A stretch of DNA of 35,813 bases from Theodoxus fluviatilis. Lineage: Eukaryota > Mollusca > Gastropoda > Cycloneritida > Neritidae. How positions within the stretch are numbered: the first letter of the stretch is position 1; each line of letters begins with the position of its first letter. Both the position numbers and the translations under genes were made by a program. This document shows positions 9,279 through 20,289 of the stretch, one piece after another. Below the pieces are notes generated by a model that was not told where the DNA came from, did no database searches, and saw nothing but the letters and a program-made list of their open reading frames with translations. The stretch is taken from assembly GCA_034096865.1 (NCBI GenBank), contig JAWQFJ010028780.1, positions 7,501 to 43,313 on the forward strand, in the 5' to 3' direction.

Positions 9279-9409
9279 CTGCAAAATATAACAAAGCAAA
9301 ATGTTCACAATATTAAAAGAAGAAACATTGAATTTTTCATCTTTTAACACATTGCGTCCAGCAAACGAGTTCAGCTCGTTTCAATACGTAGATGTAAAAC
9401 AATACGTAC

Positions 9410-10336
9410 TGTTATGACCCCACTCAGTCCTCTTATAAATATTGTGGCTCTTCTTGTTGTCTAGGGGTTAGGACATGGGGGTGCCATAACAAAGTTCATG
9501 CCACTGTTGTTAAGAACGGACTGAAAACAACAGATACCAAATTCATGAGGAGATACGTTTCTGAATTCAACGGATTTTACTAATTTATAATTTATCAGTG
9601 TAAAGAAAATGGTCTAATCCATTGTATCTAAGATTATCAGCCAGCCAGCCTATAATTGAAAGGTGACACCTATCTGGTTAGGATCCAGTAACACCCACGA
9701 CGTCCAGATGGTACTGTCCGTTGACGCCCGTTATCCAATAGTTCTCTCCATTTACGAGGGGTGGGCCTGGTTTCAAACACATCTGGATCGTTGAGGATGA
9801 CGGTGGTATTAGCAGATCACACTCCCACCACAGAGAAGTGAGAATGGCATCTGGGTCCAAAACTGTAGAGGTACAGGGCACATGTATGGTAGTTCACTAA
9901 ACAGATGGGGACATCTTTCTTCCCTGGAGAACAAACCGTTCGACTTCTCGACAGAACCATCACTGGGGCTCACACATTCCGTTCATGGATCTGAGATTCT
10001 CTCTCTCTCATCTCTTCACGTAATCATCACTGGGGCTCAGACATTCCGTCCTTGGATCTGAGATTCTCTCTCTCTCTCTGTCCCCGCAGAATATACACGC
10101 CCGGTCTCTTCCATGTTGGAATCAATTCTCTCCTCCACTCCTGATGACATCGCATTCTCCTTCAAAATGACGTCGTCCGCCAGATGACGGAATCCATCCA
10201 CTATTGCAGGAAAATATTCAATCCACACCAAGCATGGCTGATTCTATCCTTACTACTGTTAATTGAGGCCGGCTGGCTCTCACATATTCTCCCATGAACT
10301 GTCCCAATTAACATCAAAATATCTCCACTCGTGACA
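9410..10336 (-). repeat. 3' LTR
   Basis: 927 bp, TG...CA ends, near-identical to 14069-14995. It contains CT microsatellite runs near 10000-10080 that differ in length from the other LTR. Confidence 0.95.
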
Positions 10337-10643
10337 TCTCCACCCCTAAAGTCGTGAATTCCAGGGGATTTGGAATTCACGATAAATGAACAGCTGACTA
10401 ACAACACCTCTTATGGCTACTTCATGAAAGTTATAACATTCTCTGACAGTACATAATATCCTACTCACTATTCAATGTGAATACATCAATACAGTAACAT
10501 GCAAAACAGAAGAAGAAAAGGGAAACCAGGAGGAGACACACAGGTTTGCTTTTACCTGCTACAGGATACACATGTCTTTAGTCATAGTCGGTCATAGCTT
10601 GTTCTGTAGGTCTAGTCAGATAGACACATCCATTTTCTCATTC

Positions 10644-13447
10644 CTATGGGACCATTCCCTCCGGGTTCAAACTTCTTTTCTTTTTCCTTTTCTTCCATTC
10701 ATACAATTTCCTCACTCTTTGTTTCCCTTTGTCCAGACATTCAGCAACGCACTCTGACCACCTGCCACCTGTGATCACACTGGACTCAGCCCTGGCTTGC
10801 AAATGCACACCTCCCTTTCCATCCTTCTTCTCTCCTGTACCAGTCAACTTCACACTAGACTCAGTATTGACCTCCATCTTGTGGTCCTCTATGGAAAATG
10901 TCAACTCCACACTAGTATCTACACAAGACTCAGGCTTGTCCTCCATCTTGCAGTCTTCCTCTCTCATATCCTCGTCTTCTCCCTCCACCTTCAACCTTGA
11001 GCAACCAGCATACATCTCACAGCTTGCTGGCTTGACTACCATTTGCTCTTGCTCACAATTCACAACGTAAGCATCACCATCAACAGGGGCTGACAAACAC
11101 AAAGGTGGCATCTCAATTGCCTTGTCTTCTTTCTCTACTTCTTTTCTCACACACACGCCTCCCTTCTCCACTATCACCTCTGAATTTGCCCACTTTTTCA
11201 GGGTGGACTGCATCCCCACCCCACATGGCAGAAATCTATCTTTCCCTCTCTCATATCCACTCTCACCAGTCTGGAGAGCCTCAAGCACCACAGATTCCGA
11301 CATCTGTCCCTTTGACACAAACGGAGTGAAGCACTCCTGTCTCTGACTTCCATCTCTGACCTCTGTCTGTGACCTCTGTCTCTGAATTCTGTCTCTGACT
11401 TCTGTCTCTGACTTCTGTCTCTGACTTCTGTCTCTGACTTCTATCTCTGACTTCTGTCTCTGATTTCTGTCTTTGACTCCTGTCTTTGACTTCTGTCTCT
11501 GACTTCTGTCTCTGATTTCTATCTTTGACGCCTGTCTCTGACTTCCGTCTCTGACTTCTGGGACGCCTGTACTGGCATCTGCCTCTATACTCCCCTCTAA
11601 TCCCCGGCTAGGTACTTCACTGTCCTGCCCTATCTCTGACTCTTCCCCTAGGAAGGTTTCGGAGATATCTATCTCCCTCTCTGCTTCCCTTCTATGTGCA
11701 TGCGTCACCGCACATGCTGAAACACCTGTCTCCTTTTCCATACTTGCTGTCAACACTGGGGTTGAAGTTAGGGCTAGCTTGACCTGCCTGGCAGGTCGCA
11801 CTAAGTCATTCCCCAGAATGACATCATAGCTTTCGCAGCTTCTCATTCCGTCTAAAACTGCCACTTCCACAATTCCCGTGACTAGATCACTCTCTATCTC
11901 TATCTGATGGATAGGAACATAAATCTCGACTCCAGGAATAATTCCTGCTATCCACATCCCCTTTTCTGTCTCTCCGCTATGGAATGGCAGTACATCTCCT
12001 CGCACTAGCGTCACACTAGCTCCGGTATCCCTAAACAGACGGACACGTTTCTTTGTTCCGCCTGTTAGGCTAATCAGTCCCTGACTGATGTAAGGATCGA
12101 ATACCCCTTTCGGTCCCTGACCGGTGTAAGGGCGAGATTCGCCTCCTTCCATGGGTTCTATCCCATCCCTGCCTAGCCACTGCGTGTTGGGTTTCTCCCT
12201 GAATACCCGATTTACAGATGCAGAATTGGACATTGGTTTGCCACGACGGCAGTCATTGGTGAAGTGACCGAATTTCTGGCACTGGTAGCACTGGACCTTG
12301 GAAAGGTCCGTCCCTTCCCTTTTCTCCCTACCTTGGTTCCCATGCCCTGCATGATTCCCTCGACTCTGACTCCCATACCTATCATTGTCATGAGTCCTCT
12401 GAGAAGGTTTCCCACCTCCAAACTTCCTTTGTACTGGAGAATGCCCTCTCACCGCATTCCCTATCTGGCAGTGTACCGCCGCGTACGTGTCACATACTGT
12501 CGCTGCTTGATCTAGAGTTTCTACTCTGCGATCAGATAGATGCATCCTCAAATCATCAGTCACTCTATCATTAAACGCTTCCATGAGGATGGTCTCTCGA
12601 AGCTTCTCATAGCTATCCCCTACTTTCTCTGCCCGTAACCACCGGTCAAACGTGGTTTTCAGGTCGTGAGCGAACTCCCTGAAAGTTTTCCTCTCTGCTT
12701 TCTGCAGGCTATGGAACTTCCTTCTATAGCTTTCAGGAACAAGTTGGTATTCCCTCAAGATGGCTTCCTTCACTATCACATAGTCATTACTATCTTCTGT
12801 AGATAGGGAGACAAAAACGTCGCGTGCTTTCCTACTAGCACGGACTGTAGGAGTGCTGTCCACTTTTCTCTGGGCCAGTTCCAGGTGATAGCAGTCTTTT
12901 CAAAGTACTCAAAATAGCTCTCCAGATTTGCCTCATCAAATGCTGGAACCCTGTCCACCTTCACGGTGACCGACTCACTGCTGTTACTACCACTGGATTC
13001 TCTCCTATCTCTGGATTGCATTTCAAGTTCTCTAAGCTTGATCTCTTTCTTCATCTCCATCTCCAGCTCCATCTTTCTCAGTGCTATTTCCTGCTGCTTC
13101 ATTGCCATCTCATGCTGCATCTCAAGCTTCCGAAGTTCTAATGGGTCTGGCATGCTTGCCAGTCCATTCCTATTCCCAGGTGTCGAACGACCAGAATTAT
13201 GATCTCCTTGTTCATCTGCTTGATTTATATTTGCCATATCTAAATCAAGTTCTGCCTCCTTCTCTGAATCTGCAAGAATTCCCTTGTTTCTAAGACCCTC
13301 AATCAATTGTGCTCTGATGATATCAACCCTCTGACCTTTCCTGATAAGAATTTCGAAGTGCCCAGCAACCTGCAACAACTCTTTCTTCGTTGCCTTGCTT
13401 AATAGTTGTACCTCTAAATTTGTGATGAAATTTGTAACTGTGTCCAT
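10644..13447 (-). pseudogene. Retrotransposon gag-protease, frame broken
   Basis: The first part (13447-12776) has an N-terminal alpha-helical region, a long Met/Glu/Lys coiled-coil stretch and the start of the capsid-like domain (ESYFEYFEKTA). The second part (12863-10644) continues the capsid-like domain (SYRRKFHSLQKAERKTFREF), then the zinc knuckle CYQCQKFGHFTNDC (CX2CX4HX4C), then the protease motif LFRDTGAS. The frame changes near 12826-12830, where similarity passes from one frame to the other inside a single domain, so this looks like a one-base loss rather than programmed frameshifting. After the protease comes a low-complexity tail with SQRQKSE-type repeats. No polymerase follows. 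Confidence 0.85.
11338..11562 (-). repeat. 13-bp tandem repeat within the retrotransposon ORF
   Basis: TCTCTGACTTCTG units repeat about 17 times. Since 13 is not a multiple of three, the protein repeat period is 13 residues (RDRSQRQKSEIEV-like). Confidence 0.85.
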
Positions 13448-14068
13448 GACTTATCTTCGAATTTTTCGAATCTGTTCAACTCAGTTAAGTGACGTTATCA
13501 AACCCTTGAATCTCTCAAATCTGTTCAACTGGGTCAAGTGACGTCATCAAAACTCTTTCAATCCACGTCACTCTCTTTTTTTTTAATTCGCTCAACCTTG
13601 TTGTACTCAAAGAGCCAAACACCCTAATTCTTAAATGTCATCACCAAAGCCAAAATGTCACGTTGATTGTCAGTCTGATAAGTACACAATGAAATGCATT
13701 AGTTCCTTTCACAGGTAAAGCAAGTCAAAGTAACAAGCCTGACACACAATCTTTCGTTCAGCAACACAGCTCGCTCACTCTTTTCCAATAGGTTAATATT
13801 CTAGAGAAACAGTCTATCGAAGCTCAAATCTATATGACAGTAGATGTGCTGATTGATTCAAATCTCTGATGAGTATCTCAACTGTTACAAAAGTTGACCA
13901 ATGATTCAAATACTCGGACTGAGTTCCCAAGTTTTACACAATGTAGCAGATCACGAGAGCACAGGTTATCCACTAGATGACAAGTCACAACACAACCCTG
14001 TGATACAGGACCTCAATTTGCATGTAAGCTAATCTGTAAAAATTAGATCCTCGGACGAGCCGCCCAAT

Positions 14069-14995
14069 TGTTATGACCCCACTCAGTCCTCTTATAAATA
14101 TTGTGGCTCTTCTTGTTGTCTAGGGGTTAGGACATGGGGGTGCCATAACAAAGTTCATGCCACTGTTGTTAAGAACGGACTGAAAACAACAGATACCAAA
14201 TTCATGAGGAGATACGTTTCTGAATTCAACGGATTTTACTAATTTATAATTTATCAGTGTAAAGAAAATGGTCTAATCAATTGTATCTAAGATTATCAGC
14301 CAGCCAGCCTATAATTGAAAGGTGACACCTATCTGGTTAGGATCCAGTAACACCCACGACGTCCAGATGGTACTGTCCGTTGACGCCCGTTATCCAATAG
14401 TTCTCTCCATTTACGAGGGGTGGGCCTGGTTTCAAACACATCTGGATCGTTGAGGATGACGGTGGTATTAGCAGATCACGCTCCCACCACAGAGAAGTGA
14501 GAACGGCATCTGGGTCCAAAACTGTAGAGGTACAGGGCACATGTATGGTAGTTCACTAAACAGATGGGGACATCTTTCTTCCCTGGAGAACAAACCGTTC
14601 GACTTCTCGACAGAACCATCACTGGGGCTCACACATTCCGTTCATGGATCTGAGATTCTCTCTCTCTCTCATCTCTTCACGTAATCATCACTGGGGCTCA
14701 GACATTCCGTCCTTGGATCTGAGATTCTCTCTCTCTCTGTCCCCGCAGAATATACACGCCCGGTCTCTTCCGTGTTGGAATCAATTCTCTCCTCCACTCC
14801 TGATGACGTCGCATTCTCCTTCAAAATGACGTCGTCCGCCAGATGACGGAATCCATCCACTATTGCGGGAAAATATTCAATCCGCACCAAGCATGGCTGA
14901 TTCTATCCTTACTACTGTTAATTGAGGCCGGCTGGCTCTCACATATTCTCCCATGAACTGTCCCAATTAACATCAAAATATCTCCACTCGTGACA
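14069..14995 (-). repeat. 5' LTR
   Basis: 927 bp, the upstream LTR for the minus-strand gag. The primer-binding-like site lies just outside it at about 14052-14068. Confidence 0.95.
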
Positions 14996-15378
14996 GTACT
15001 TAAATAAAAATAAATTCTGCATCGAGTGCCTGCAAATGAGCTCAGCTTGTTATCTAGCGCATCCAAAGGAGAATGAATTGGACGAGTATGATCCGTCATA
15101 TTCTGATGAAAGCCGGTCAGGAGTAAGTAAGGAGAGTGAAGAACCAGTGTCGACCTTGAAATTAATAAATTTTTGTTTTGACAACTTTTGTTATGAGGTA
15201 CCCCACGTTTTATGTCAAAGTACTGAAAATTACTAATTCACTTGGGCGCCAGAGGTTGGTTTACCTATATTTACTTGGGTCGAAAAGTGTTAAAATGGCA
15301 TAAACATCTACTTCACTGCACATGTCACATAACATACACACCTGTATCACTTATTTAAAGTTGTTAAATGGGTTTTAC

Positions 15379-15567
15379 CTGGGTTGGTGTTTGGCTGTCT
15401 CGAAGACGGACTGCAGCATCAACAGCAAACAACGACGCTGCAACGTGACTGCACGACTCAGCAATACCAGCCATACAATCACAGTGGGCAGCAACAATCG
15501 TACCATCAGCCTCCGCAATAACCCATGGCTGTAGGGGCTTCTCCGACAGGCTCTGGGAATGGTACAC
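15379..15567 (-). pseudogene. YqaJ-type transposon gene, SWIM zinc-finger exon
   Basis: The minus exon follows acceptor TTTTAG and ends at donor GTAAAA, exactly 63 codons. It encodes KPLQPWVIAEADGTIVAAHC, then CDCMAGIAESCSHVAA, a SWIM finger (CxC...CxH: HCDCMAG, ESCSHVA). SWIM fingers of this form precede the YqaJ nuclease domain in many invertebrate transposon-derived proteins. The exon itself is intact. Its gene is dead because the downstream nuclease part is deleted. Confidence 0.78.
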
Positions 15568-15785
15568 CTAAAAGTAAAAAAACAAGAAAAATCAATTCAC
15601 TGTTGACACATGTATGCATGTTTTCATACACCTTTTAATTCTAAAGAGCAAACATTAATTCACTTTTGATATGCACATACATCTTTTCTTTTTAAGGTTC
15701 AAATTTGTGCAGCTGCATCAAGTGAAAGGAACACAAAACTCTGAAAACTGGCTAAACAATCTGACGCCAATGATGGCCCACTTAC

Positions 15786-16112
15786 CTCTGCAGTGATCAC
15801 TGTGTTGTCACACCCTCGTGGCTTGTGAACGAAGAGACTCTTCACCCACCCTGATGTGTGCTGATTATGAGCACCCAGTGCCTTGAAAGCTTTCAAAGCC
15901 TTGCTGGTGTAGAAACTGGTTCTGTGCACCAAATAGTCATGGATGTCCTCAACTGCTACAGAGGGGAAAAGCTTTACATCGTCCGACCAGTCAACAATTT
16001 TATACGGATCTAGTCCTCCCACAGCTGATATTTTATCAACATAACGAAGTCTTGATAACTTATCGAGACTTTCAATGTACTTTTCTTTCTGTTTCACTGC
16101 TGGTATTGACAT
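15786..16112 (-). pseudogene. YqaJ-type transposon gene, first exon
   Basis: ATG at 16112; 109 codons to donor GTAAGT (15785). It encodes a basic/charged N-terminus, then GGLDPYKI, DDVKLFPSVAVEDIHDYLV, and ALKAFKALGAHNQHTSGWV. The segment with DIHDYLV and KALxAHNQ...SGWV resembles the N-terminal domain of animal YqaJ-domain proteins. The exon at 25113-25430 has a comparable FDVFTYLM segment. The start lies about 130 bp inside the element's right inverted terminus. Confidence 0.72.
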
Positions 16113-16256
16113 TTTCTCGCTGGAAAAGCACCATCAACAACACGATCACAACCACGCTTAACTCTGCTGTGCACTCGGAAACCCTCCAGCACAATTTGTG
16201 TGTACCACGTGACACGCAAATCAGGCCGCGAAAGTACGCAATCGGGAGAGGTCGAT

Positions 16257-17038
16257 TGCCAAAAGGAAAGGTCAAGAAAAGATATATGGAAAAAAAAACA
16301 GAATAAAACTAGAGTTGATCATATATTTTTGTGATTGGAGGAATATTGCAAGTTATCTCGTTACGTATTGCATATAATTATGATAAGTTTACAAATCACA
16401 AAAAGGAAAACATTGTGAATAAAATACATGACAGTTTTCACAAACACGACAGGAATGAATAAACTATTTTGTAAGTTTATTACAGTTATTCCATGCTGAT
16501 GCGATCAGCACAGTCAAACCAACAGCTAGCTGTTGAAAAAGATCAAAGTCAAATACAGCAAGAAACTGATGCGGTGCGTGGGCAATCTGACAACACGAAC
16601 TACAGAGGAAACGAGGGAATTCCTACGGCCAGAAATTAGTACTGAGCACACTCAAACCAACGGTTAGGTATTACAACAAAGCATAGTCACACTAACAGCT
16701 GCAAAGTCGAAGGAGTTCATAGTCAAACCAATAGCTAGGCATTGAAACACACATAGCAACATCAAACTCGGAGCGAAAATCGTTAGAGTGAATGAGCAAA
16801 GCAAATTCTGGTACGGAATAGAGGCAAACTTACAGCTAGAAATTAGTGCCGAGCAAAAGTCAAACAAACAGGTTTTAGTACCAGTATCAGGCATAGTCAA
16901 ACCAAGAGCTAGAAGTAATATAGAGCGTGGGCAACCACAGTGATGGAAATTGGTGCAGGGCATGGGTAGCTTACAAGCAGTTGTACAAGGCACAGTAAAA
17001 ACCAAGTTTTGTCCTTTGGTACTAACGACTACTTTGCC
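16257..17038. repeat. AT-rich stretch and degenerate tandem repeat
   Basis: 16300-16490 is AT-rich with nothing recognised. From about 16500 to 17000, phrases such as AGTCAAACCAACAGCTAG and AGAAATTAGTACTGAGCA recur five or six times with irregular spacing, suggesting an old tandem repeat. No gene seen. Confidence 0.5.
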
Positions 17039-17043
17039 CGCTG

Positions 17044-17525
17044 TGTTACGAACAGGCTAACTGGGCCTCCGGTTTGCCTAGCCCGTACCAATGAAAATAA
17101 ACAAGAAACACAAAACGCCAGCACAGAGTTCCAACGGGGTGTATTCAGCACAAACAAACTCCCCTGCCCGTCCCACACCAGGGCTCACGGGTGCTGACGT
17201 GCGGCCCCCGCCGGCACTCAGACTTCCGCCGCTCACGCGCTCACAGGGCCCCCGCCGATATTCCTTGCACCGGCCCCCGCCAGTCAAGCTCCGAGCGTTC
17301 GTCAGCGTCTCTGGGACTTGGACCATACCAACGAACCCCGTCACCCTGGGGTTCATTCGCTCGAGTGTCGTATCCAGCTTTCACTCGGCAAATATACAAT
17401 CAATCAGATCATTCGCTCACCCGTGAACACTCCTCAGTCACTACGTCACCCACTCATGCTAAAAATAATCACAGTCAGAACCTAACCACGTGCACACCAC
17501 CATTCGCCACATTCGATTCGTAACA
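17044..17525. mobile_element. Solo LTR
   Basis: 482 bp with ends TGTTACGAA and TTCGTAACA, directly flanked by the 5-bp duplication CGCTG (17039-17043 and 17526-17530). There is no second LTR nearby, which fits LTR-LTR recombination. Orientation not settled; it is GC-rich in the middle. It lies in the chitin synthase intron about 100 bp downstream, in gene order, of the 17633-17703 exon. Confidence 0.85.
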
Positions 17526-17632
17526 CGCTGGAGTCTGATTTACTCGCGGCTGGCGTTGGGCTAGTCTTGCCTCCAGAGTGGCCTCCCTTGTCGCCCTCAT
17601 CTCCATGGTTACCGCCGCTACTCTTCCCTCAC

Positions 17633-17703
17633 TTCCCGCCCGCACTCCGGCCTGGAGCCAGGTGTTCCAGCAGTTCCTCCGTCTTCCTGGACAGAGCCTT
17701 CAC
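17633..17703 (-). CDS. Chitin synthase, coiled-coil exon
   Basis: The 71-nt minus exon follows acceptor TTCCACACAG and ends at donor GTGAGG. It encodes VKALSRKTEELLEHLAPG and a few more residues. It continues the preceding exon's LDQLGQE with a short heptad-like stretch, as in the predicted coiled coil after the catalytic region of animal chitin synthases. It starts in phase 0, as required by the exon at 19059-19247, and ends with two bases that the exon at 6570 completes. The call rests on this phase and on context, since the peptide alone is short. Confidence 0.7.
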
Positions 17704-18200
17704 CTGTGTGGAAACAGGTGGGGAAGTTGGCACAGCATCGGCAACGTTAAAAACACACACACATTTTAAGGAATTGTTCATTAAAATAGCAACATCAGTG
17801 TATGCAACAATAGTAACAGAAGAGAAGCATTTTCTCAACATGAAGCCTCCGTCATGGCATCAACATCATTTACTTTCGTCCCCAACTTCTCATTCAGCCC
17901 CCCACCCCCCACCCCACCCACCCCTACCGCCCTCCCCACCGTCCCTATTCCCGTCCACCACTTTCTACCACGCCCTCTACCCTCATCAACACACCCACCT
18001 TAAGCCGATCCATGTCCTCTACCTCCATCAACACATCTACCTCCCCTTTGCCACGCCCATTGACCTCATCAACACGCCCACCTCTACCACCGCCACGCCC
18101 ACTACCTCCTCTTGTCTTCTTTTACCACTGCCGCCTCACCTTCGCCATGGCCCAAATGCTCTCTCGTCCTACCCCCACCCATACTGACATGTCCACCACC
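17704..18200. other. Intron, C-rich low-complexity sequence
   Basis: The stretch at about 17890-18190 is CCCACC/CTACC-rich and grades into the minisatellite beyond. The long plus-strand open frame over 17567-18187 is Pro/Ser/His low complexity and not a gene. Confidence 0.6.
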
Positions 18201-18202
18201 CC

Positions 18203-19058
18203 TTAGCCACGCCCACCTCCCTTTTACCACGCCCACCTAACCTTAGTCAAGCCCACCTCCCTTAGCCACGCCCATCTCTCCATAGCAACGCCATCTCTCC
18301 TTAGCCATGCCCACCTCCCCTTAGCCACGTCCACCTCTCCATAGCAACGCCATCTCTCCTTAGCCATGCCCACCTCCCCTTGCCACGTCCACCTCTCCAT
18401 AGCAACGCCATCTCTCCTTAGCAACGCCCAACTCCCCTTTGCCACTCCCACCTCCCCTTTGCCACGCCCATACACTGACAACGCCTACCTCCCTTTGCCA
18501 CTCCCACCTCCCCTTTGCCACGCCCATACACTGACAACACCCACCTCTTCTTAGCCACGCCCACCTCTTCTTTGCCACGCCCATCTCCATTTTGCCACGC
18601 CCACCTTCACTTTGCCACGCCCATCTCCACTTTGCCACGCCCACCTTTACTTTGCCAAGTCCACCTCTCCTTAGCCAAGCTCACCTCCTCTTTGCAACGC
18701 CCACCTCTCTGTTGCCACGACCCCTCCCCTTTGCTCGCCCACCTCCCCTTTGCCACGCCCACCTCCCCTTTGCCACGCTCACTTCCCCTTTGCCACGCCC
18801 ACCTCCTCTTTGCCACGCCCACCTCCCCTTTGCCACGCCCATACACTGATAACGCCCACCTCCCCTTTGCCACGCCCACCTCCCCTTTGCCACGCTCACC
18901 TCCCCTTTTGCCACGCCCACCATCCCTTAGCCACGTCCACTTCCCCTTTGCCACGCCCATACAATCTGACAACGCCCACTCCCCTTTTGCCAAGCCCACC
19001 ATCCCTTAGCTACGCCCACCTCCCTTAGCCACGCCCACCTCCCCGTAGCCACGCCCAC
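18203..19058 (-). repeat. About 20-bp minisatellite made of a donor-site motif
   Basis: The minus-strand unit is roughly GGGGAGGTGGGCGTGGCAAA, with variable members (AGCAACG, TCAGTGTATG inserts). It runs directly into the donor of the chitin synthase exon at 19059-19247, whose junction GGAG/GTGGGCGTGG has the same sequence as the repeat unit. The VAKGRWAW and HLPFATPT open frames are artefacts. Confidence 0.88.
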
Positions 19059-19247
19059 CTCCTGACCCAGCTGGTCCAGCTGGTCGTGACTGGGATTCTT
19101 CACGCTGCAGCAGGCGCAGCTGAGGCTGAAGGAGGACAGCATGCGGTGGAGGAAGGAGGCGGGCTCCAGGGCTGGGCCTCCCTTCCTCGCCTGGCCTGCC
19201 TCGCCCCCCTCTGTAGCGGCAGGCTTCTCCCGCGTGCCCCACGACAC
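19059..19247 (-). CDS. Chitin synthase, VSWGTRE exon
   Basis: The minus exon follows acceptor CTACCTGCAG and ends at donor GTGGGC, exactly 63 codons in phase 0. It begins [17 protein letters not shown] is a diagnostic motif of animal chitin synthases, at the start of the cytoplasmic region after a transmembrane block. The rest is Gly/Ala/Glu-rich, then ends [20 protein letters not shown] leading into a coiled coil. The cluster SCACC is a possible palmitoylation site (inference). The upstream exons with the catalytic domain are not in the window or not recognised to the right. The acceptor has a GGAT array 14 bp beyond it; the donor merges into a minisatellite. Confidence 0.87.
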
Positions 19248-19261
19248 CTGCAGGTAGGGAG

Positions 19262-20256
19262 AGATGATAGGTTGTGGATGGATGGATGGGAAGGTGGGTG
19301 GGTGGGTGGATGGATGCATGGGTGGGTGGATGGATGGATGGATGGGAATGGGTGGATGGATGGATGTGTGGATGGATGGATGGATGGATGGGTGTGTGGG
19401 TGGATGGATGGATGGATGGATGGGTGCGTGGGTGGGTGGATGGATGGGTGGATGGATGGATGGATTGATGGGTTGGTGGGTGGATGGATGGATGGATTTA
19501 GAGATGAATGGATGGGTTGGTGGGTTGGTGGGTGGATGGATGGATGGGTGGTGGGTGGGTGGTTGGATGGATGGATGGCTGGGTGGTGGGGATGGTGGAT
19601 GGATGGATGGATGGATGGATGGATGGATGGATGGATGGATGAATGGATGATGGATGGATGGATGGATGGATGGATGGGTTAATGGATGGATGGGTGGGTG
19701 GGTGGGTAGTTGGGTATGGATGGGTGGATGGATGGATGGATCGATGGATGGATGGATGGATGGATGGATGGACGGACGGACGAACGAATGGATGGATGGA
19801 CGGATGGATGGATAAGAAAATAGATGGATGGATGTGTGAATGGATGGATGAGTAAATGAATAGATGAGTGGATGGATGGATGGACGGATGGATGGATAGG
19901 TGGGTGGGTGGATAGGTTGGTTTATGGATGGGTGGGTGGATGGATGGATGTATGGATAGATGGATGGATGCATGGATGGATGTATGGATGGGTTGATGGA
20001 TGGATGCATGGGCGGGTGGATGATTGGCTGGCTGGCTGTTTGGCTGGTTGGCTGGCTGGTTAGCTGGCTCGATGGCTGGATGGCTGGATGGCTGAATGGT
20101 TGGGTGGATGCATGGATGAGTTGGTGGATGGATGGACGGATGGGTGGATCGATGAATGGATGTAGGGAGAGATTGACGGATGGATCGACGAATGAAGGGA
20201 CGGATGGATGGATGTAGTGAGAGATGACTGAATGAATGAATGGATGGATGGAGTTT
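19262..20256. repeat. (GGAT)n-rich array
   Basis: About 1 kb of GGAT/GGGT/GGCT tetranucleotides with variants, beginning 14 bp from the acceptor of the VSWGTRE exon. Same motif as the CCAT array at 5721-5941 but on the opposite strand. Confidence 0.93.
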
Positions 20257-20289
20257 TAAGAGCTATCAATCTTCTTAGGCTATTAAAGG

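Larger units (their letters stand above)
9410..14995 (-). mobile_element. Non-autonomous LTR retrotransposon (gag-protease only)
   Basis: The two 927-bp direct LTRs (9410-10336, 14069-14995) begin TGTTATGACC and end TCGTGACA on the plus strand. They are flanked by a 4-bp target duplication GTAC (9406-9409, 14996-14999). Coding potential is on the minus strand: a gag with zinc knuckle, then an aspartic protease motif. There is no reverse transcriptase, RNase H or integrase in the 3.7-kb interior. Beside the 5' LTR the minus strand reads TTGGGCGGCTCGTCCG, a primer-binding-site-like sequence. A purine-rich AGGGGTGGAGATG precedes the 3' LTR. The LTRs differ at about eight positions plus CT-repeat length, so the insertion is young. 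Confidence 0.93.
9344..15293. mobile_element. Short piggyBac-like element (TTAA-flanked), split by an LTR retrotransposon
   Basis: Both ends carry TTAA (9344-9347 and 15290-15293). The inner termini are TTAACACATTGCGTCC on the left and, reverse-complemented, TTAACACTTTTCGACCC on the right, similar enough to be terminal inverted repeats. Without the LTR element it is only about 360 bp. It holds a short plus ORF (15036-15236) with an acidic DEYDPSYSDES stretch that could be the start of a piggyBac-type transposase. TTAA duplication also fits Kolobok. It sits in an intron of the YqaJ-type gene. Confidence 0.55.
8755..16256. mobile_element. DNA transposon relic carrying convergent THAP and SWIM/YqaJ-type genes
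   Basis: Inverted termini ATCGACCTCTCCCGATT occur at 8755-8771 and, reverse-complemented, at 16240-16256, with weaker similarity inward (GTGTACAC and CTGGAGGGTTT blocks). Just inside the left end a THAP exon starts on the plus strand. Just inside the right end a gene with a YqaJ-family N-terminal domain and a SWIM zinc finger starts on the minus strand. The two are fused by an internal deletion at about 8957, which removes the rest of both genes. One intron holds a TTAA-flanked element and an LTR retrotransposon, both inserted later. True outer borders and target duplication are not resolved. Confidence 0.65.

Noticed and set aside
18927..20063. WMDG and HPSI repeat frames
   Set aside because: Translations of GGAT/CCAT microsatellite; the only real coding part in 18927-20009 is the chitin synthase exon at 19059-19247.
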